From Klebsiella sp. BIGb0407 (GTDB lineage Bacteria; Pseudomonadota; Gammaproteobacteria; Enterobacterales; Enterobacteriaceae): a stretch of DNA of 64,000 nucleotides. Both the position numbers and the translations under genes were made by a program. The stretch lies in the NCBI RefSeq assembly GCF_024807845.1, contig NZ_JANUEQ010000001.1:372001-436000 (forward strand). The letters are read 5' to 3'. Under the pieces are notes generated by a model. That model was not told the origin of the DNA. It did no database searches and was given only the letters and a program-made list of their open reading frames with translations. Below are positions 43,756-52,814 of this stretch, piece after piece; positions within the stretch are counted from its first letter, which is position 1; each line of letters begins with the position of its first letter.

Positions 43756-44842
43756 TGTTCGTTTTTAAATCCATGAGTTGAATGATAAATTCGGCAATCT
43801 CCGCGGCAAAGATTGGCGGAACAGCATTACCTATTTGTCTGGCTATCTCTGTTTTTGTACCCATAAAAATAAAATCATCAGGGAAGCTCATTATTCGCGC
43901 TGCCTCTCGATGTGTAATCGGTCGATGTTTATCTGGATGCAGATAGCGACCTTTCTCAGGCTTGAAAAACTCTGTTCTGATTGTTACTGATGGTCTGTTC
44001 CACCATAGTCTTCCGAATAAATCAGTTCCACCCGACGTTTTTTTTATCCAACAGGCTGGCGTTAATTCTGGGCGATTGTTCTGGAGATCGAACCTATTAC
44101 CTCCAGGAGGAACGGCTCTATAGCGTTCCTGAGATAACGCTGTAGGATTGCGGCCGAAATGTAAGTCTAAAGGAGGTGCAACATTCCTGACTTCGGTTCC
44201 TACGGGTTCAGGAAGGTCTGCAATGACGTCTTGCACGCATTTCCAGATGGGTAAGGTTCCGGGTTTATCCGGTGAACGATGTGTTGGAGGCGGCGGGAAA
44301 TCTGGCAGTGTATCTGAGTCAAAAAGTGTCTCTTTGATACCGATAGCAATGACGCGTTTACGGGTTTGAGCAACCCCATAGTCTGCAGTGTTCAATAGTG
44401 ATGGGTTGAGAAGCCTGAAGCCAAGTTGCATCGCCCTGATGGTGATAGCCTGAAACTCTTCGCTTTTAAGCAGTCCTTGCACATTTTCCATGACGAAAAT
44501 GGATGCTCCGGATCGTTCAATAATATCCATATAGGGTTCCCACAACGCTCTGCGATGGTCACCTTCACGATTTTTATTAAGCAAGCTGAAGCCCTGACAA
44601 GGTGGGCCACCAATGACAATATCTGCTTGTGGTATCTCGTTTGCTTCTATCCATTCGTCTATATTCACAGCCACGCCATGATGGCCAAAATTAGCGTTAT
44701 AGGTTTTTATAGCTGCTTTATCATTATCAATAGCCAAAATACTTTCAAAGTATTGAGCTGATTTTCCTTTTAAAAAACCGGCAGACAGGCCTCCTGCTCC
44801 ACAGAAGAGGTCTATGACTTTGAATTTTTGGTTCTTCTTCAT
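43712..44842 (-). CDS. C5-cytosine DNA methyltransferase
   Basis: 376 residues from the ATG at 44842, which has an AGGA site; an in-frame start at 44923 adds an unlikely leader. Motif I is VIDLFCGAGGLSAGF, motif IV IGGPPCQGFS with the catalytic cysteine, motif VI FVMENVQGLL, motif VIII near QTRKRVIAIG, and motif X RQIGNAVPPIFAAEIA. It protects host DNA from the HNH nuclease encoded downstream and overlapping. Methyltransferase first is the usual order for safe establishment. Confidence 0.94.
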   Translation of the reverse strand: MKKNQKFKVIDLFCGAGGLSAGFLKGKSAQYFESILAIDNDKAAIKTYNANFGHHGVAVNIDEWIEANEIPQADIVIGGPPCQGFSLLNKNREGDHRRALWEPYMDIIERSGASIFVMENVQGLLKSEEFQAITIRAMQLGFRLLNPSLLNTADYGVAQTRKRVIAIGIKETLFDSDTLPDFPPPPTHRSPDKPGTLPIWKCVQDVIADLPEPVGTEVRNVAPPLDLHFGRNPTALSQERYRAVPPGGNRFDLQNNRPELTPACWIKKTSGGTDLFGRLWWNRPSVTIRTEFFKPEKGRYLHPDKHRPITHREAARIMSFPDDFIFMGTKTEIARQIGNAVPPIFAAEIAEFIIQLMDLKTNNGETIKAKHPGAAA

Positions 44843-44903
44843 ATTGTTCCTATACCTACCGCATAATGACTGTAATTTTAGTGGATTACTCACAAGACTA
44901 ATA

Positions 44904-44919
44904 CTGTATGTATTTACAT
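44904..44919. promoter_or_regulatory. LexA-like box upstream of the restriction-modification operon
   Basis: CTGTATGTATTTACAT matches 13 of 16 positions of the SOS box consensus but ends ACAT rather than ACAG. It lies 62 bases upstream of the methyltransferase ATG and 70 upstream of the divergent small gene. It may be coincidental. Confidence 0.3.
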
Positions 44920-44989
44920 GCAAGTGGTGTATCCCTGGTGAGGAGAGTCTGGTGAACTACTGCAGGCATGGTATTATAATTAAATTATC

Positions 44990-45205
44990 ATGAATAAGGA
45001 CGATACCACTGTGGAAAAGAAAACAGCCAGACTAACAATATTGATTGATCCTGATAAGAAACAGGCCCTGGAAACACTCTGCCAGCGACAGGACCTGACG
45101 CCATCCCAGGTTATTCGGCAGCTTATTCGCGAATATTTGCAAAAGCACGGTGTTGAGTATGCAAGCCAGACTGCGGCGACGGATTCAAAGACTGAAAAAT
45201 CCTGA
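44990..45205 (+). CDS. Ribbon-helix-helix (CopG-like) small protein
   Basis: 71 residues. The core TARLTILIDPDKKQALETLCQRQDLTPSQVIRQLIREYLQKHG reads as beta strand, helix, turn, helix of RHH DNA-binding proteins; the N- and C-terminal ends are polar. A TATAAT hexamer lies only about 15 bases before the ATG, so the leader is very short. It is divergent from the methyltransferase and convergent with the SulP gene. It could regulate the restriction system or be an independent small regulator; no partner toxin is adjacent. Confidence 0.75.
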   Translation: MNKDDTTVEKKTARLTILIDPDKKQALETLCQRQDLTPSQVIRQLIREYLQKHGVEYASQTAATDSKTEKS

Positions 45206-45212
45206 CGGATGA

Positions 45213-45244
45213 AAACCACGGCGCCGGAAACGACACCGTGGTTT
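45213..45244. terminator. Bidirectional terminator between the RHH gene and sulP gene
   Basis: AAACCACGG and CCGTGGTTT form a 9-bp stem with further partial pairing inside, in the 42-base gap between convergent genes. Confidence 0.75.
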
Positions 45245-45247
45245 CAA

Positions 45248-46942
45248 CTACTCCTGGACGCCCAAAACCTGCAATGCTTCTGGCAGGGTCGAGTAAAATG
45301 ACAGACGACCGTCAATCGGTTGTATCTGTGCCCGCGCCAAGGTTTTGAGGGGCTGGAAAGGAATATCGGTGATAACCAAATGCTTTTCTTCTGGCAGCAC
45401 TTCGATAAAGCGTTGTAAGGCATTCAGGCCACCGGCATCAAGCACCGGCACCGCATCCCACTGTAAAACGACGGTCTGATACTCTTCGGAATGCGCCAGC
45501 AACTCATCAAAGATACGTTCTGCTGCGGCAAAAAATAGCGGCCCGTTCACTCGCAGTACCAGAATATCATCGGTTGCTGTCAGCTGACTCAGACGCGTCA
45601 TTCTTGCTATGCGACGCATAAATAGCAGTGAGGCGAGTAAGATACCAACGGTAATAGCAATCACCATATCGAACAGTACTGTCAGACTCATACAAAACAA
45701 CATCACCAGGATGTCATCTTTCGGTGCCCGTCGTAGCAGGTAGACGACCTTATGCGCCTCACTCATATTCCAGGCGACAATCAGTAGCAGAGCAGCCATT
45801 GCCGCGAGCGGCAGATAGGATAGCCAGGAAGCCAGAGCCAGCAACGCCAGAAGCACTAATAAGGCGTGAATGATCGCCGCAACGGGAGAAGTTGCTCCGG
45901 CACGCACGTTGGCCGCGGAACGGGCAATCGCGGCTGTCGCCGTTATTCCGCCGAAGAAAGGCGCGATGATATTTCCCACACCCTGACCCAGCAGTTCGCC
46001 ATTCGCACTGTGTTTAGTGCGCGTCATGCCATCGAGTACGACAGCACAGAGTAAGGATTCAATGGCACCCAGTACTGCCATAGAGAACGCTGCGGGTAAC
46101 AGAGCAGAAACAGTCTGCCATGTCAGTTCCATCGGTTGCCCATTTGCTGCAGGTAAATCCCAGGGAAACATTAAGTGAGGAAGAATAGGGGGGATCCCTT
46201 GTCCCTGAGTCCCATCTGGCAGTTGATAGGTGAAACTTGAACCTATGGTTGCGACGTCATGTCCGAATAAGCTCAGTAACCCCATCACGGCAGTCCCCGC
46301 AAGCAACGCCGGTAAATGCCCCGGGATCCGTAGTCTCAGTTTAGGCCAGTAGATAAGAATAAACAGCGTAACAGCACCAATCAGGGTATCTGCAAAGTGC
46401 AGGGTTGGCAGAGCAGAGACCAGGGCCTGAACTTTACCAATATAGGTTTCTGGCATATGCGTCAATTGCAGCCCGAAAAAGTCCTTGATTTGCATGGTGG
46501 CAATGGTGATACCGATACCCGAGGTAAAGCCCAGGGTGACGGGCAGCGGGATATACTCGATCAGCCGCCCCACTTTCGCCAGCCCCATAATGACCAGCAT
46601 GATCCCGGAAAGCAGCGTGGCGACAAGCAGACCCGACAGGCCAAACTGTTGTGATACCGGATACAGGATAACGACAAATGCCGCAGTCGGGCCTGAGACG
46701 CTATAGCGCGAGCCCCCGCTGATAGCAATCACCAGACCGGCTATCGCCGCGGTATACATTCCATACTGAGGTGGAACACCACTGGCAATTGCCAGTGCCA
46801 TGGCCAGAGGAATAGCAATAATGCCAACGGTAATGCCTGCGATAGTATCTTTGAGGAAACGTTGACGTGAATAGCGTTCCTGCCAGCACGCAGCACGCAG
46901 GGCGCTAAACAGGCGGACAGTATTAATTTTAGGTGTAGTCAT
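45248..46942 (-). CDS. SulP-family anion transporter (DauA-like)
   Basis: About 564 residues from the ATG at 46942, close to the size of E. coli DauA; an in-frame ATG at 47014 adds 24 residues. The N-terminal transport domain has many helices ([56 protein letters not shown]). A C-terminal STAS domain lies at about 430-555 ([39 protein letters not shown]). SulP proteins carry sulfate, bicarbonate or dicarboxylates. It is not linked to carbonic anhydrase here, and given its neighbours the substrate is open. Confidence 0.9.
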   Translation of the reverse strand: MTTPKINTVRLFSALRAACWQERYSRQRFLKDTIAGITVGIIAIPLAMALAIASGVPPQYGMYTAAIAGLVIAISGGSRYSVSGPTAAFVVILYPVSQQFGLSGLLVATLLSGIMLVIMGLAKVGRLIEYIPLPVTLGFTSGIGITIATMQIKDFFGLQLTHMPETYIGKVQALVSALPTLHFADTLIGAVTLFILIYWPKLRLRIPGHLPALLAGTAVMGLLSLFGHDVATIGSSFTYQLPDGTQGQGIPPILPHLMFPWDLPAANGQPMELTWQTVSALLPAAFSMAVLGAIESLLCAVVLDGMTRTKHSANGELLGQGVGNIIAPFFGGITATAAIARSAANVRAGATSPVAAIIHALLVLLALLALASWLSYLPLAAMAALLLIVAWNMSEAHKVVYLLRRAPKDDILVMLFCMSLTVLFDMVIAITVGILLASLLFMRRIARMTRLSQLTATDDILVLRVNGPLFFAAAERIFDELLAHSEEYQTVVLQWDAVPVLDAGGLNALQRFIEVLPEEKHLVITDIPFQPLKTLARAQIQPIDGRLSFYSTLPEALQVLGVQE

Positions 46943-47213
46943 GACAGATAGTAGCCAAATCAGTGACAGAAAACGACATGGCGGGCCGGATAAGGTCCGT
47001 CTCGGATAGACCATATACTTGCGGGTGTCAGATGGTGATGAACGCCCCCTGATTTATGTTAATCATATTATAACATGATTTTCATATAGTACTGCTATCA
47101 ACATGAGCTAAAAGCATGGTGGAATACTGACCAGCAGATGAGGTCCATCTTGATGCTTGAGTAAGGGTTGAGATAAAAATTTAACCAAGTCAGATATGTA
47201 TAGAATCGGTAAC

Positions 47214-47231
47214 AAAAAAAAGGGGGGGGGG
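47214..47231. repeat. A8-G10 homopolymer tract
   Basis: Eight A followed by ten G, ending four bases beyond the stop codon of the PIN-domain gene. Long G tracts are rare in enteric genomes. It lies outside any coding frame I can support. Confidence 0.8.
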
Positions 47232-47235
47232 AGAC

Positions 47236-47694
47236 TCACTGTCTGACGTGTTGAAGCAATAGAACATTTTCATGATTTATTGCGTGCAGCCTGTCAGCTA
47301 ATCTGAGGTCATCAGTGAAGATAGTATAGTCTTTTGCAAGCGTTATGAGTGAATTGTCAGTTAATCCATAATCAATAAAAGCATCTTTCGTATCGTCAAC
47401 AATTTGCACAGGGATTTGTGTTACTGAGTTGAAAAGTATTACGACTTCCTCCATTACGAGTTTTCTGACATAACCATTAAGATCAATGAGGTTTGAAACC
47501 TCAGTGGCAATATAAGGTGTGATATAAATAGTTTCAGCATGTTCCACAACAAAAAAAACTTTTTCCAGACAGTCAGAGGTATATTTTGTAAGACGTTTTG
47601 ATGATTGAATGAACCGACCATCCTCGACTAAACCTACCACGAGTAATAACAGCAGGTTTGTATCTATAATCAGTGACTTAATCCTTTTCATCAT
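47236..47694 (-). CDS. PIN-domain protein (putative nuclease)
   Basis: 152 residues. Conserved acidic residues of a PIN nuclease are visible: Asp11 in SLIIDTN, Glu65 in YIATEVSNL, Asp113 in YGLTDNSLITLA and Asp128/129 in TIFTDDLRLAD. PIN domains cut single-stranded RNA, often as VapC toxins. It starts 9 bases after a 96-residue protein gene, the spacing of a toxin-antitoxin pair, but the partner is not a known VapB-type DNA-binding protein. An A8-G10 tract follows its stop. Confidence 0.75.
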   Translation of the reverse strand: MMKRIKSLIIDTNLLLLLVVGLVEDGRFIQSSKRLTKYTSDCLEKVFFVVEHAETIYITPYIATEVSNLIDLNGYVRKLVMEEVVILFNSVTQIPVQIVDDTKDAFIDYGLTDNSLITLAKDYTIFTDDLRLADRLHAINHENVLLLQHVRQ

Positions 47695-47703
47695 ATACCT
47701 GTG

Positions 47704-47994
47704 TTATTTATTGAGCATTCTGAAACCTCTAAAAACCCCCGTGTTTGCATCGACAAGAAAGACCCGATAAGACTTTCTATCAACCAGTCGCCTCATTAAT
47801 GGATTTATATTGAGATTCGGAATATTGGAGGCACTGCTTAATCCTGGAATGGTGTAGCTCAGAGTCACTTCGAAAAGTTTTTGGTCGTCTGAGAGCAGCA
47901 CTTCTTCTAAAGTAAAATTTTTAGCTTCTGGTAATAGTTTCTCTGCATTTGTATAGGCAGTAGAGATTGCATCGTCAAAATTGATATTACTCAT
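47704..47994 (-). CDS. Small protein of unknown function upstream of the PIN gene
   Basis: 96 residues, acidic N-terminal half (NFDDAISTAYTNAEKLLPEAKNFTLEEVLLSDD) and a C-terminal part that ends in two strands (SYRVFLVDANTGVFRGFRMLN). I recognise no AbrB, RHH or Phd fold, so if it is an antitoxin it is of a different kind. The C-terminal strand pair resembles small PepSY- or immunity-type folds, but this is only an impression. The gene is AT-rich relative to its neighbours and forms a two-gene unit with the PIN gene. Confidence 0.6.
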   Translation of the reverse strand: MSNINFDDAISTAYTNAEKLLPEAKNFTLEEVLLSDDQKLFEVTLSYTIPGLSSASNIPNLNINPLMRRLVDRKSYRVFLVDANTGVFRGFRMLNK

Positions 47995-48148
47995 ACTATT
48001 ACTCTGTTTAATGATGATTAAACATAATATACATTAAATGTGAATAGAGTCCTGCATGATATGACTACAAATCAGAGTTTCTTTAGCTCTAAACCAAATA
48101 ATGAAAATACTTGCCCGGATTTGCCTTTACCGGGCAAATCCGGGCAAA

Positions 48149-49474
48149 TCAGTTCTTGCCTCTATTCAGATAGTCTTGCATTTCTTTTTCCGGCACCATT
48201 CCGCCGCCAGTTGCCCAGACTAAGTGGGTTGCGGATGCCATTATTGCCGGTGTCAGGGCGTGCAGGTCCTGGTAATCCTGACTATTGCAAATCCACTGTG
48301 GGCCTGACATACCGGCTAAGGCGGAAGGCTCCAGGCGGATATTTTCTGTATCAAAGAGCTGATAAAGCATCTGATACATTGACTCATCACTCAGGGTATA
48401 GCAGCCGTCAATCAGCTGTTCCATGGCTCTGCCGACAAAACCGGAGGCACGGCCGACAGCCAGCCCGTCTGCTGCGGTTTTATTGTCAATACCGATATCC
48501 TGAACGCTGATATTATCGTGCAGGCCGGTGCTCATACCGAGCAACATACAGGGGGAATGCGTCGGTTCCGCAAAAAAACAATGCACGTTGTCGCCAAAGG
48601 CCAGCTTGAGTCCAAAGGCCACGCCTCCGGGCCCGCCGCCTACGCCACAGGGTAAATAGACAAACAGAGGGTGTTCAGTGTCCACCGCGATATTTTTACT
48701 GTGTAACTGGGCTTTTAGTCGCAGACCAGCGACAGCGTAACCGAGAAAAAGGGTGCGTGAGTTTTCATCATCAATAAAGAAACAGTTTGGGTCACCTTCA
48801 GCCGCGCGGCGGCCGTTTTCAACGGCGACACCATAGTCTTGCTCATATTCAACCACCTCCACCCCATGAGAACGCAGGCGGTCTTTCTTCCACTGCCGGG
48901 CATCTGCTGACATATGGACGGTGACATGAAATCCCATGGCGGCACTCATAATGCCAATCGACATTCCCAGATTACCGGTCGAGCCAACAGCAATACGATA
49001 CTGAGAGAAAAAAGTTTTAAAGCGCGGAGTGAGAAGAACGCGATAATCGTCGTTAACCGACAGCATTCCTGCGGCGATAGCGAGTTTTTCTGCATGGGTA
49101 AGCACTTCATAAATTCCGCCACGCGCCTTTATTGAACCCGAAATGGGCAAATGGCTATCCAGTTTAAGCCACAGTGCACCATTAATATTGCCTGAACGCG
49201 TCTCTTGAAGTCTGGCTTGCATCTCTGGGATAGCGACAGCATCTGACTCAATAATACCTTGAGTTACCGCTGTTTCTGGAAACGCCTCGGCTAAAAAAGG
49301 CGCAAAGCGTTGCAGACGAGCTTCAGCCTCTTCGACATCATGACGTGTCAGACCGACTTTTTTGAGACCGTCAGCCGCGTGTGTGAAATGTCGATTCAGC
49401 CAGAATGTCTCTTGCAAAGAAATCAGGTCACTGACGATGGGCGTTTGTCGGATAAGTTCAGGCAGGGTGGGCAT
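48149..49474 (-). CDS. dsdA: D-serine dehydratase (D-serine ammonia-lyase)
   Basis: 441 residues from the ATG at 49474, which is preceded by AGAGAG; the frame extends to 49561 but a 442-residue size is known for the family. Fold type II PLP enzyme: lysine in [26 protein letters not shown], and the glycine loop [15 protein letters not shown]. It deaminates D-serine to pyruvate and ammonia. Its regulator and transporter genes are adjacent. In E. coli dsdA is co-transcribed with dsdX; here it is on the opposite strand from dsdX. Confidence 0.95.
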   Translation of the reverse strand: MPTLPELIRQTPIVSDLISLQETFWLNRHFTHAADGLKKVGLTRHDVEEAEARLQRFAPFLAEAFPETAVTQGIIESDAVAIPEMQARLQETRSGNINGALWLKLDSHLPISGSIKARGGIYEVLTHAEKLAIAAGMLSVNDDYRVLLTPRFKTFFSQYRIAVGSTGNLGMSIGIMSAAMGFHVTVHMSADARQWKKDRLRSHGVEVVEYEQDYGVAVENGRRAAEGDPNCFFIDDENSRTLFLGYAVAGLRLKAQLHSKNIAVDTEHPLFVYLPCGVGGGPGGVAFGLKLAFGDNVHCFFAEPTHSPCMLLGMSTGLHDNISVQDIGIDNKTAADGLAVGRASGFVGRAMEQLIDGCYTLSDESMYQMLYQLFDTENIRLEPSALAGMSGPQWICNSQDYQDLHALTPAIMASATHLVWATGGGMVPEKEMQDYLNRGKN

Positions 49475-49658
49475 CGTATTCACTCTCTTCTGTAGATATA
49501 AAATTATTCTCGATAAAGCTGAGCGTTTATTGAAGTCATTAAAAATGATGAGCGAAAGCATGACAAACGATGAATTTTCACCACTGAGTGAATTCTGCTA
49601 ATCCAAACTGAGTGATGAGGGAGCATTTGTTTACTCTTTTTCAAGGTTACCAGGGTTT

Positions 49659-50585
49659 TTAAGATATATTTTTCAACCAGTTGATAAAAGCTTCTATTTT
49701 TGGCCACTGCCGCGTTGAAAGTGTGGAAATATAGTAATGCTGATGACACGCCAGCGTCATCTCACCAAATGGCGCAACAAGTTCACCGCGATCGAGTCTC
49801 TTTTGTACCAGCCGTTTACGACCCATAGCGATACCCATATGGTTAATTGCTGCAATAACAGCAAGGTCGGAACGGTCAAAACCCATCCCCGGCCGTTCTG
49901 GCATACTGGCATTAAAATGGCGAGCCCATTCCTGCCATTCTCCTTCGCCAGAATCATGACTCCAGGCCTGACGATCGTGAAGCAGGGTGCAGTGACTGAG
50001 CTTGCTTATATCCCCCTGTAACTTAAGTCTTGTCGCATATTCAGAACTACAAACGGGCAGAATAGATTCATCCATCAGATAATGCCGGGTCAGATCGTCA
50101 GGTGGGCGGTCGTCGAAATAAATAGCCAGATCAACACCCGCCTGCTGGAAGTTTATTGATTCATTACCGGTAAGAATATTAAGAGAAATAGCAGGGTGGA
50201 GCCTGACAAAATCACCCAGCGCAGGCACAAGCCAGCATTGTGCGATTGAGGGGCGTGAATATACGGTCAGCGTGCCTGAGAGTTCTTGATTTTTAATATC
50301 AAGAATTTCCCGATTCAGCGTATCAAGGGAAGATTTCATCGCCCAGTAAACACGCGTTCCTTCCTGAGTGAGTTTCACTTTTCGGTGTGATCGAGTGAAA
50401 AGTACAATCCCCAGCTCTTCTTCAAGCAAGTTAATTTGATGGCTGATAGCACTGGGACTTAATGACATTTCCCCGGCGGCGAGTGCAAAAGATTCATGCC
50501 TTGCTGCTGCCTCGAAAGTATACAGCCTGGCTAACTGCGCGCCGCTCAATGCTCGGTTTCTGATTACTTTCAGTATATCGGTCAT
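49659..50585 (-). CDS. dsdC: DsdC: LysR-type regulator of D-serine genes
   Basis: 308 residues. Helix-turn-helix near the N-terminus (HESFALAAGEMSLSPSAISHQINLLEEELGI) and LysR effector domain. In E. coli DsdC activates dsdXA with D-serine. It is divergent from dsdX across 202 bases containing an interrupted inverted repeat that could be its operator, and it precedes dsdA by 184 bases on the same strand. Confidence 0.88.
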   Translation of the reverse strand: MTDILKVIRNRALSGAQLARLYTFEAAARHESFALAAGEMSLSPSAISHQINLLEEELGIVLFTRSHRKVKLTQEGTRVYWAMKSSLDTLNREILDIKNQELSGTLTVYSRPSIAQCWLVPALGDFVRLHPAISLNILTGNESINFQQAGVDLAIYFDDRPPDDLTRHYLMDESILPVCSSEYATRLKLQGDISKLSHCTLLHDRQAWSHDSGEGEWQEWARHFNASMPERPGMGFDRSDLAVIAAINHMGIAMGRKRLVQKRLDRGELVAPFGEMTLACHQHYYISTLSTRQWPKIEAFINWLKNIS

Positions 50586-50624
50586 TCGTTATTATCCGAT
50601 GAGTCAGGGTCTGAACAGAATTGG

Positions 50625-50711
50625 TTAAGATGAGCTAAATTGTACCAGAATGGCATTAAACAAAAAAATAAGATAAAGATCACTCTTTTGATTCATTCTG
50701 GCTCATCTTAA
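50625..50711. promoter_or_regulatory. Interrupted inverted repeat, candidate DsdC operator
   Basis: Left arms TTAAGATGAG (50625-50634) and CCAGAATG (50645-50652). Right arms CATTCTGG (50694-50701) and CTCATCTTAA (50702-50711) are exact complements in mirrored order. The element lies in the dsdC-dsdX divergent region. A half-site GATCACT near 50678 could belong to a CRP site. Confidence 0.65.
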
Positions 50712-50787
50712 GTCCATAAATCATCATTTGTCAGCAATCCCGGTTTTTTGTCAAATACCCTGAAAAACATATGACGGGGTAACAGCA

Positions 50788-52125
50788 ATGGATCATCAAC
50801 TTGGGGTTGTCGCAGTATTGCTTAGTAGTATTTTATTGATTGTCGTATCCATCGTGAAGCTACGATTACACCCATTTCTGGCACTGTTAATGGCCAGTTT
50901 TTATGTCGGCGCGATGATGGGCATGCCGCCACTTGAGATGATTAACTCGATTGAAGGAGGAATAGGGGGCACCCTCGGGTTTCTTGCCGCGGTGATAGGT
51001 CTGGGAACCATACTCGGAACAATGATGGAAGTTTCAGGTGCGGCTGAACGCATTGGGCTCACACTACAACGAAGTAAATGGCTGTCACCGGAAATGATCA
51101 TGGTGCTGGTCGGACTGATTTGTGGGATCACCCTTTTCGTTGAGGTGGGTGTAGTACTTCTTATTCCCCTGGCATTTTCTATCGCCAGGAAAACAAAGGT
51201 TTCGCTACTGAACCTGGCGATACCGCTGTGTACCGCTCTGATGGCGGTACATTGCGTAGTCCCTCCACATCCTGCGGCATTATTTGTCACTAATCAGTTA
51301 GGTGCCGATGTCGGAACCGTTATTGTTTATGGATTACTAGTAGGATTAATGGCCTCTATTGCTGGCGGCCCTGTGTTTCTAAAATGTCTGGGTCGCCGCG
51401 TTCCCTTCCGCAGCGTTCCGCCCGAATTCTCAAATGTTGAAGCCCGACACGAATCGTTTTTACCTTCACTATCGGTATCAATAATAGCCGTGTTATTGCC
51501 TATTTTATTGATGTTATTAAAAACGCTGGCCGAACTTTATATGGAGAAAGAAAACGGACTGCGAGTGGCAATGGAATTTATTGGTAATCCCGTTTCCGCT
51601 ATGTTTATTGCGGTCTTTGTCGCCTATTACTTATTAGGTACGCGACAAAAAATGGGCATGGCAGTACTTCTCACCCAGACCGAAAAAGGATTTGCGTCGA
51701 TTGCCAATATTCTTTTGATTATTGGGGCTGGCGGGGCGTTTAATGGCATTCTGAAGGAGAGCGGTTTAGCCGATATTTTAGCGTCACTCCTTTCAGGACT
51801 GCATATGCATCCTATTTTACTGGCCTGGCTTATCGCCTTGATTCTGCATGCGGCAGTAGGTTCAGCTACGGTCGCCATGATGGGGGCTACGGGCATTGTG
51901 GCTCCTATGTTACCCCTGTATCCAGGAGTCAGCCCCGAAATCATTGCCATAGCTATCGGTTCTGGCGCGATAGGCTGTACCATTGTCACTGACTCATTAT
52001 TCTGGCTGGTAAAACAGTATTGTGGTGCAACATTAAGTGAGACGTTCCGCTTCTATACCGTTGCCACCTTTATTGCTTCATTTACGGCACTTATTTGTAC
52101 ATTTATGCTGTCGTTTATTATCTGA
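50788..52125 (+). CDS. dsdX: DsdX: D-serine permease (GntP family)
   Basis: 445 residues, the size of E. coli DsdX. About twelve hydrophobic helices with GntP-family segments (GGTLGFLAAVIGLGTILGTMMEVSGAAERIG, VPPHPAALFVTNQLGADVG, ATGIVAPMLPLYPG). It imports D-serine for DsdA. It is divergent from dsdC and reads away from dsdA. Confidence 0.9.
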   Translation: MDHQLGVVAVLLSSILLIVVSIVKLRLHPFLALLMASFYVGAMMGMPPLEMINSIEGGIGGTLGFLAAVIGLGTILGTMMEVSGAAERIGLTLQRSKWLSPEMIMVLVGLICGITLFVEVGVVLLIPLAFSIARKTKVSLLNLAIPLCTALMAVHCVVPPHPAALFVTNQLGADVGTVIVYGLLVGLMASIAGGPVFLKCLGRRVPFRSVPPEFSNVEARHESFLPSLSVSIIAVLLPILLMLLKTLAELYMEKENGLRVAMEFIGNPVSAMFIAVFVAYYLLGTRQKMGMAVLLTQTEKGFASIANILLIIGAGGAFNGILKESGLADILASLLSGLHMHPILLAWLIALILHAAVGSATVAMMGATGIVAPMLPLYPGVSPEIIAIAIGSGAIGCTIVTDSLFWLVKQYCGATLSETFRFYTVATFIASFTALICTFMLSFII

Positions 52126-52814
52126 TTCTCAATAAAACCTGGAGCATAAGTTAGCAGATACGCCGCTTGTGCTCACGGGCTAATCACAGGGGAAACCCTG
52201 AAGGGGCCTGTTTATGCCAGGTCAGATGGGCTGAGGATCGTGCCGGAAATGTTATCTGATACTCAAGAATAAGCGCATTGATATTTTTTCATTATAAAAC
52301 CAGCAAAAACAATGCTATAGGGCTTTTTATATTAGGCGGCCGATGATAAATCGCGAATTTAGCACTACAGGGAAATTTCTCGTTCATTTGAATTCTATAC
52401 TTGTCGTGCGCTTTCGTGATGCAAGTCACAATTACAGGCTTAAAATATTGCGCCAACTGTTAATATTAATATGCTAATGGTGAGATGTTACCGGTAACTA
52501 TGGTATTGTTAATCATATTGAACGTATTTAAACGTGCGTACTGTTACAGGATATCAACATTTATGATGATAGCGCTGAGAGGATTAAAACGGCTTATCGG
52601 TATTTTTCTCCCCATCCAGCGTATGTATCCAAGGCAATTGAAACTGCTGACAATAGCTGTCATATTTTGTCGAAAATTTTTGGTCAGTACGAGACATTGT
52701 CACCATGTTGGGATAGCGCAGTGCAGGAAAGGGAGAAGGTGACGGTGTTTTGGTCAAATGCTGTGTTTCATTTTTTTTAATCAATTTGCTGTGATTACCA
52801 GACAGGAGTAAAGA
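52126..52814. other. Long intergenic region between dsdX and gnd
   Basis: About 690 bases. It presumably holds the gnd promoter. I find no recognisable gene, JUMPstart-like element or clear terminator hairpin. A plus-strand frame at 52485-52742 (85 codons) has no ribosome site and no family features. O-antigen genes, usual in this position, are absent. Confidence 0.5.

Noticed and set aside
52485-52742. 85-codon frame upstream of gnd as a remnant of an O-antigen chain-length gene
   Set aside because: I could not match it to Wzz or any other family, and it has no ribosome site.
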